NCBI GenBank assembly: GCA_903835145.1
Contig: CAILMA010000205.1
Span: forward strand, 1-14,238
Source: an uncultured Bacteroidota bacterium
GTDB taxonomy: Bacteria > Bacteroidota > Bacteroidia > Chitinophagales > Chitinophagaceae
Length of the DNA stretch: 14,238 nucleotides
Reading direction: 5' to 3'
The notes under the pieces are model-generated. The model was not told the DNA's origin and did no database searches. It saw only the letters and a program-made list of their open reading frames with translations. Positions 13,494 to 14,238 of the stretch are shown here, one piece after another; the first letter of the stretch is position 1, and each line of letters opens with the position of its first letter. Position numbers and translations under genes: made by a program.

Positions 13494-14238
13494 ATGGAGT
13501 ATTTCAGGAAGTTGCAGGAACTTTTGCAATTGGAGCGGGAAGAAGACAAACGAGCCTATCAGGAGCTTACCCAGACATCAGGGGTGGTACAGCGCCGTGC
13601 GAATGGCATCAGTTGGTACCCCATAGCTATTCGCGACACCGAAATAAGTAAGGCGGAATACATAACTGTAGAAGTAGAAAGAACCACGCAACAGGACCTG
13701 CCTCACCAGCTACGCTTCGGGGCTACAGCGGCATTGTTTTCCAATCACGATGCTGCCACCGACCGGGTAGAAGGTACAATAACCTACGTTGGCGGCAACC
13801 GACTGAAATTGTCGCTAAGGACCGACGAATTGCCGGACTGGGCAAGCAATGGCAAGCTCGGTATCGATCTTCTTTTTGACGACAATAGCTATGACGAAAT
13901 GCAAAATGCCCTCAAACAGGCTATTGCTATTGCAGAAAAACCAAAGGAAAACAAGCTCTTGCAAGTACTTACTGGCAAAACCAGCCCTACATTTAATACA
14001 GAAGAAACAAAACCACCTTCCGCAAAGCTCAATGCCATGCAACAGGCCGCCGTGAACAAAATAATGCACGCCAATGAACTGGCGATAGTACATGGCCCGC
14101 CGGGCACAGGGAAAACCACCACGCTGGTACAGGCAATAAAAACACTCATTAATCGCGATCACCAACAAATACTCGTAGTGGCACCCAGCAATACTGCAGT
14201 GGACCTGCTGAGCGAAAAACTTGCTGAGGAAGGGCTCA
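13494..14238 (+). CDS. SF1 DNA helicase (IGHMBP2/Dna2-like AAA domain), N-terminal part
   Basis: The first 248 codons of a gene that leaves the right edge. The protein starts MEYFRKLQELLQLEREEDKRAY, followed by a beta-rich N-terminal domain (WYPIAIRDTEISKAEYITVE; LRFGATAALFSNHD; VEGTITYVGGNRLKLSL; DELPDW) that I associate with Bacteroidota superfamily 1 helicases of the SMUBP-2 type. NAMQQAAVNKIM (Q-motif-like) precedes motif I GPPGTGKTTT (201-210, K207) and motif Ia APSNTAVDL (230-238). Such enzymes unwind nucleic acid using ATP in the cytoplasm; the cellular role of this group is not settled. The gap from the DUF262 gene is 50 bases, but its own promoter suggests it is a core gene next to an accessory one. 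The remaining helicase motifs lie outside the window. Confidence 0.85.
   Translation, partial: MEYFRKLQELLQLEREEDKRAYQELTQTSGVVQRRANGISWYPIAIRDTEISKAEYITVEVERTTQQDLPHQLRFGATAALFSNHDAATDRVEGTITYVGGNRLKLSLRTDELPDWASNGKLGIDLLFDDNSYDEMQNALKQAIAIAEKPKENKLLQVLTGKTSPTFNTEETKPPSAKLNAMQQAAVNKIMHANELAIVHGPPGTGKTTTLVQAIKTLINRDHQQILVVAPSNTAVDLLSEKLAEEGL

Noticed and set aside
13815..14168. Minus-strand open frames near the right edge
   Set aside because: They overlap the helicase coding frame with its P-loop; shadows only.
11734..14238. DUF262-DUF1524 gene plus helicase as a two-gene defence system
   Set aside because: The helicase N-terminus looks like a common Bacteroidota core protein, and it has its own promoter abutting its start. 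Adjacency alone does not support a joint system.
1..14238. CRISPR arrays, tRNA/rRNA genes, insertion sequences, integrase or attachment sites
   Set aside because: Read both strands for regularly spaced repeats, cloverleaf-like segments, transposase motifs and long terminal repeats; none found.

Overview
The window looks like a chromosomal segment of a Bacteroidota bacterium, most likely in or near the Chitinophagaceae. The reasons are: TAnnTTTG -7 promoter elements with few Shine-Dalgarno sites, a TonB-dependent receptor with an OMP_b-brl_3-type barrel, the futalosine route to menaquinone, a stand-alone LutB, a DUF6580 membrane protein, and an SF1 helicase N-terminus of a type I associate with this group. 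No tRNA, rRNA, CRISPR array, transposase or attachment site was seen. No stretch longer than about 300 bases lacks a gene.

Layout, left to right. On the minus strand are the 5' end of folE (cut by the left edge) and a 6-pyruvoyl-tetrahydropterin synthase homologue, both pterin enzymes acting on GTP-derived substrates. Divergent from them is mqnB (futalosine hydrolase), followed by a single AT-richer gene for an OLD-like ATPase with a TOPRIM-type C-terminus, and then a small polytopic membrane protein (DUF6580) that ends at a clear terminator. A minus-strand TonB-dependent receptor follows, with four phased AGGTTA hexamers upstream of its -7 element. Next are kdsD (arabinose-5-phosphate isomerase, Kdo/LPS pathway; minus) and, divergent from it, lutB (lactate utilisation iron-sulfur protein; plus), which ends at a strong terminator.

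The centre-right holds an aldehyde-oxidation locus: an AldB/ExaC-type aldehyde dehydrogenase, a terminator hairpin, then a DUF779 protein on the minus strand, with an AraC-family regulator transcribed divergently. The 151-bp divergent region carries direct repeats spaced 21 bp, the spacing expected of AraC-type operators.

The right end holds a DUF262-DUF1524 (GmrSD/SspE-like) predicted modification-dependent nuclease, then the 5' part of an SF1 (IGHMBP2/Dna2-like) DNA helicase cut by the right edge.

Two genes stand out as probable anti-phage or accessory loads among housekeeping genes: the OLD-like ATPase and the DUF262-DUF1524 protein. Both are single-gene systems here and AT-richer than their neighbours in the rows I counted. 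Several start codons lie only 4 to 6 bases after a -7 element, which predicts leaderless mRNAs. I see no clearly new multi-gene system. The best leads are the solo OLD-like gene, the DUF262-DUF1524 variant, the phased AGGTTA operator and the DUF779/aldehyde dehydrogenase pairing.
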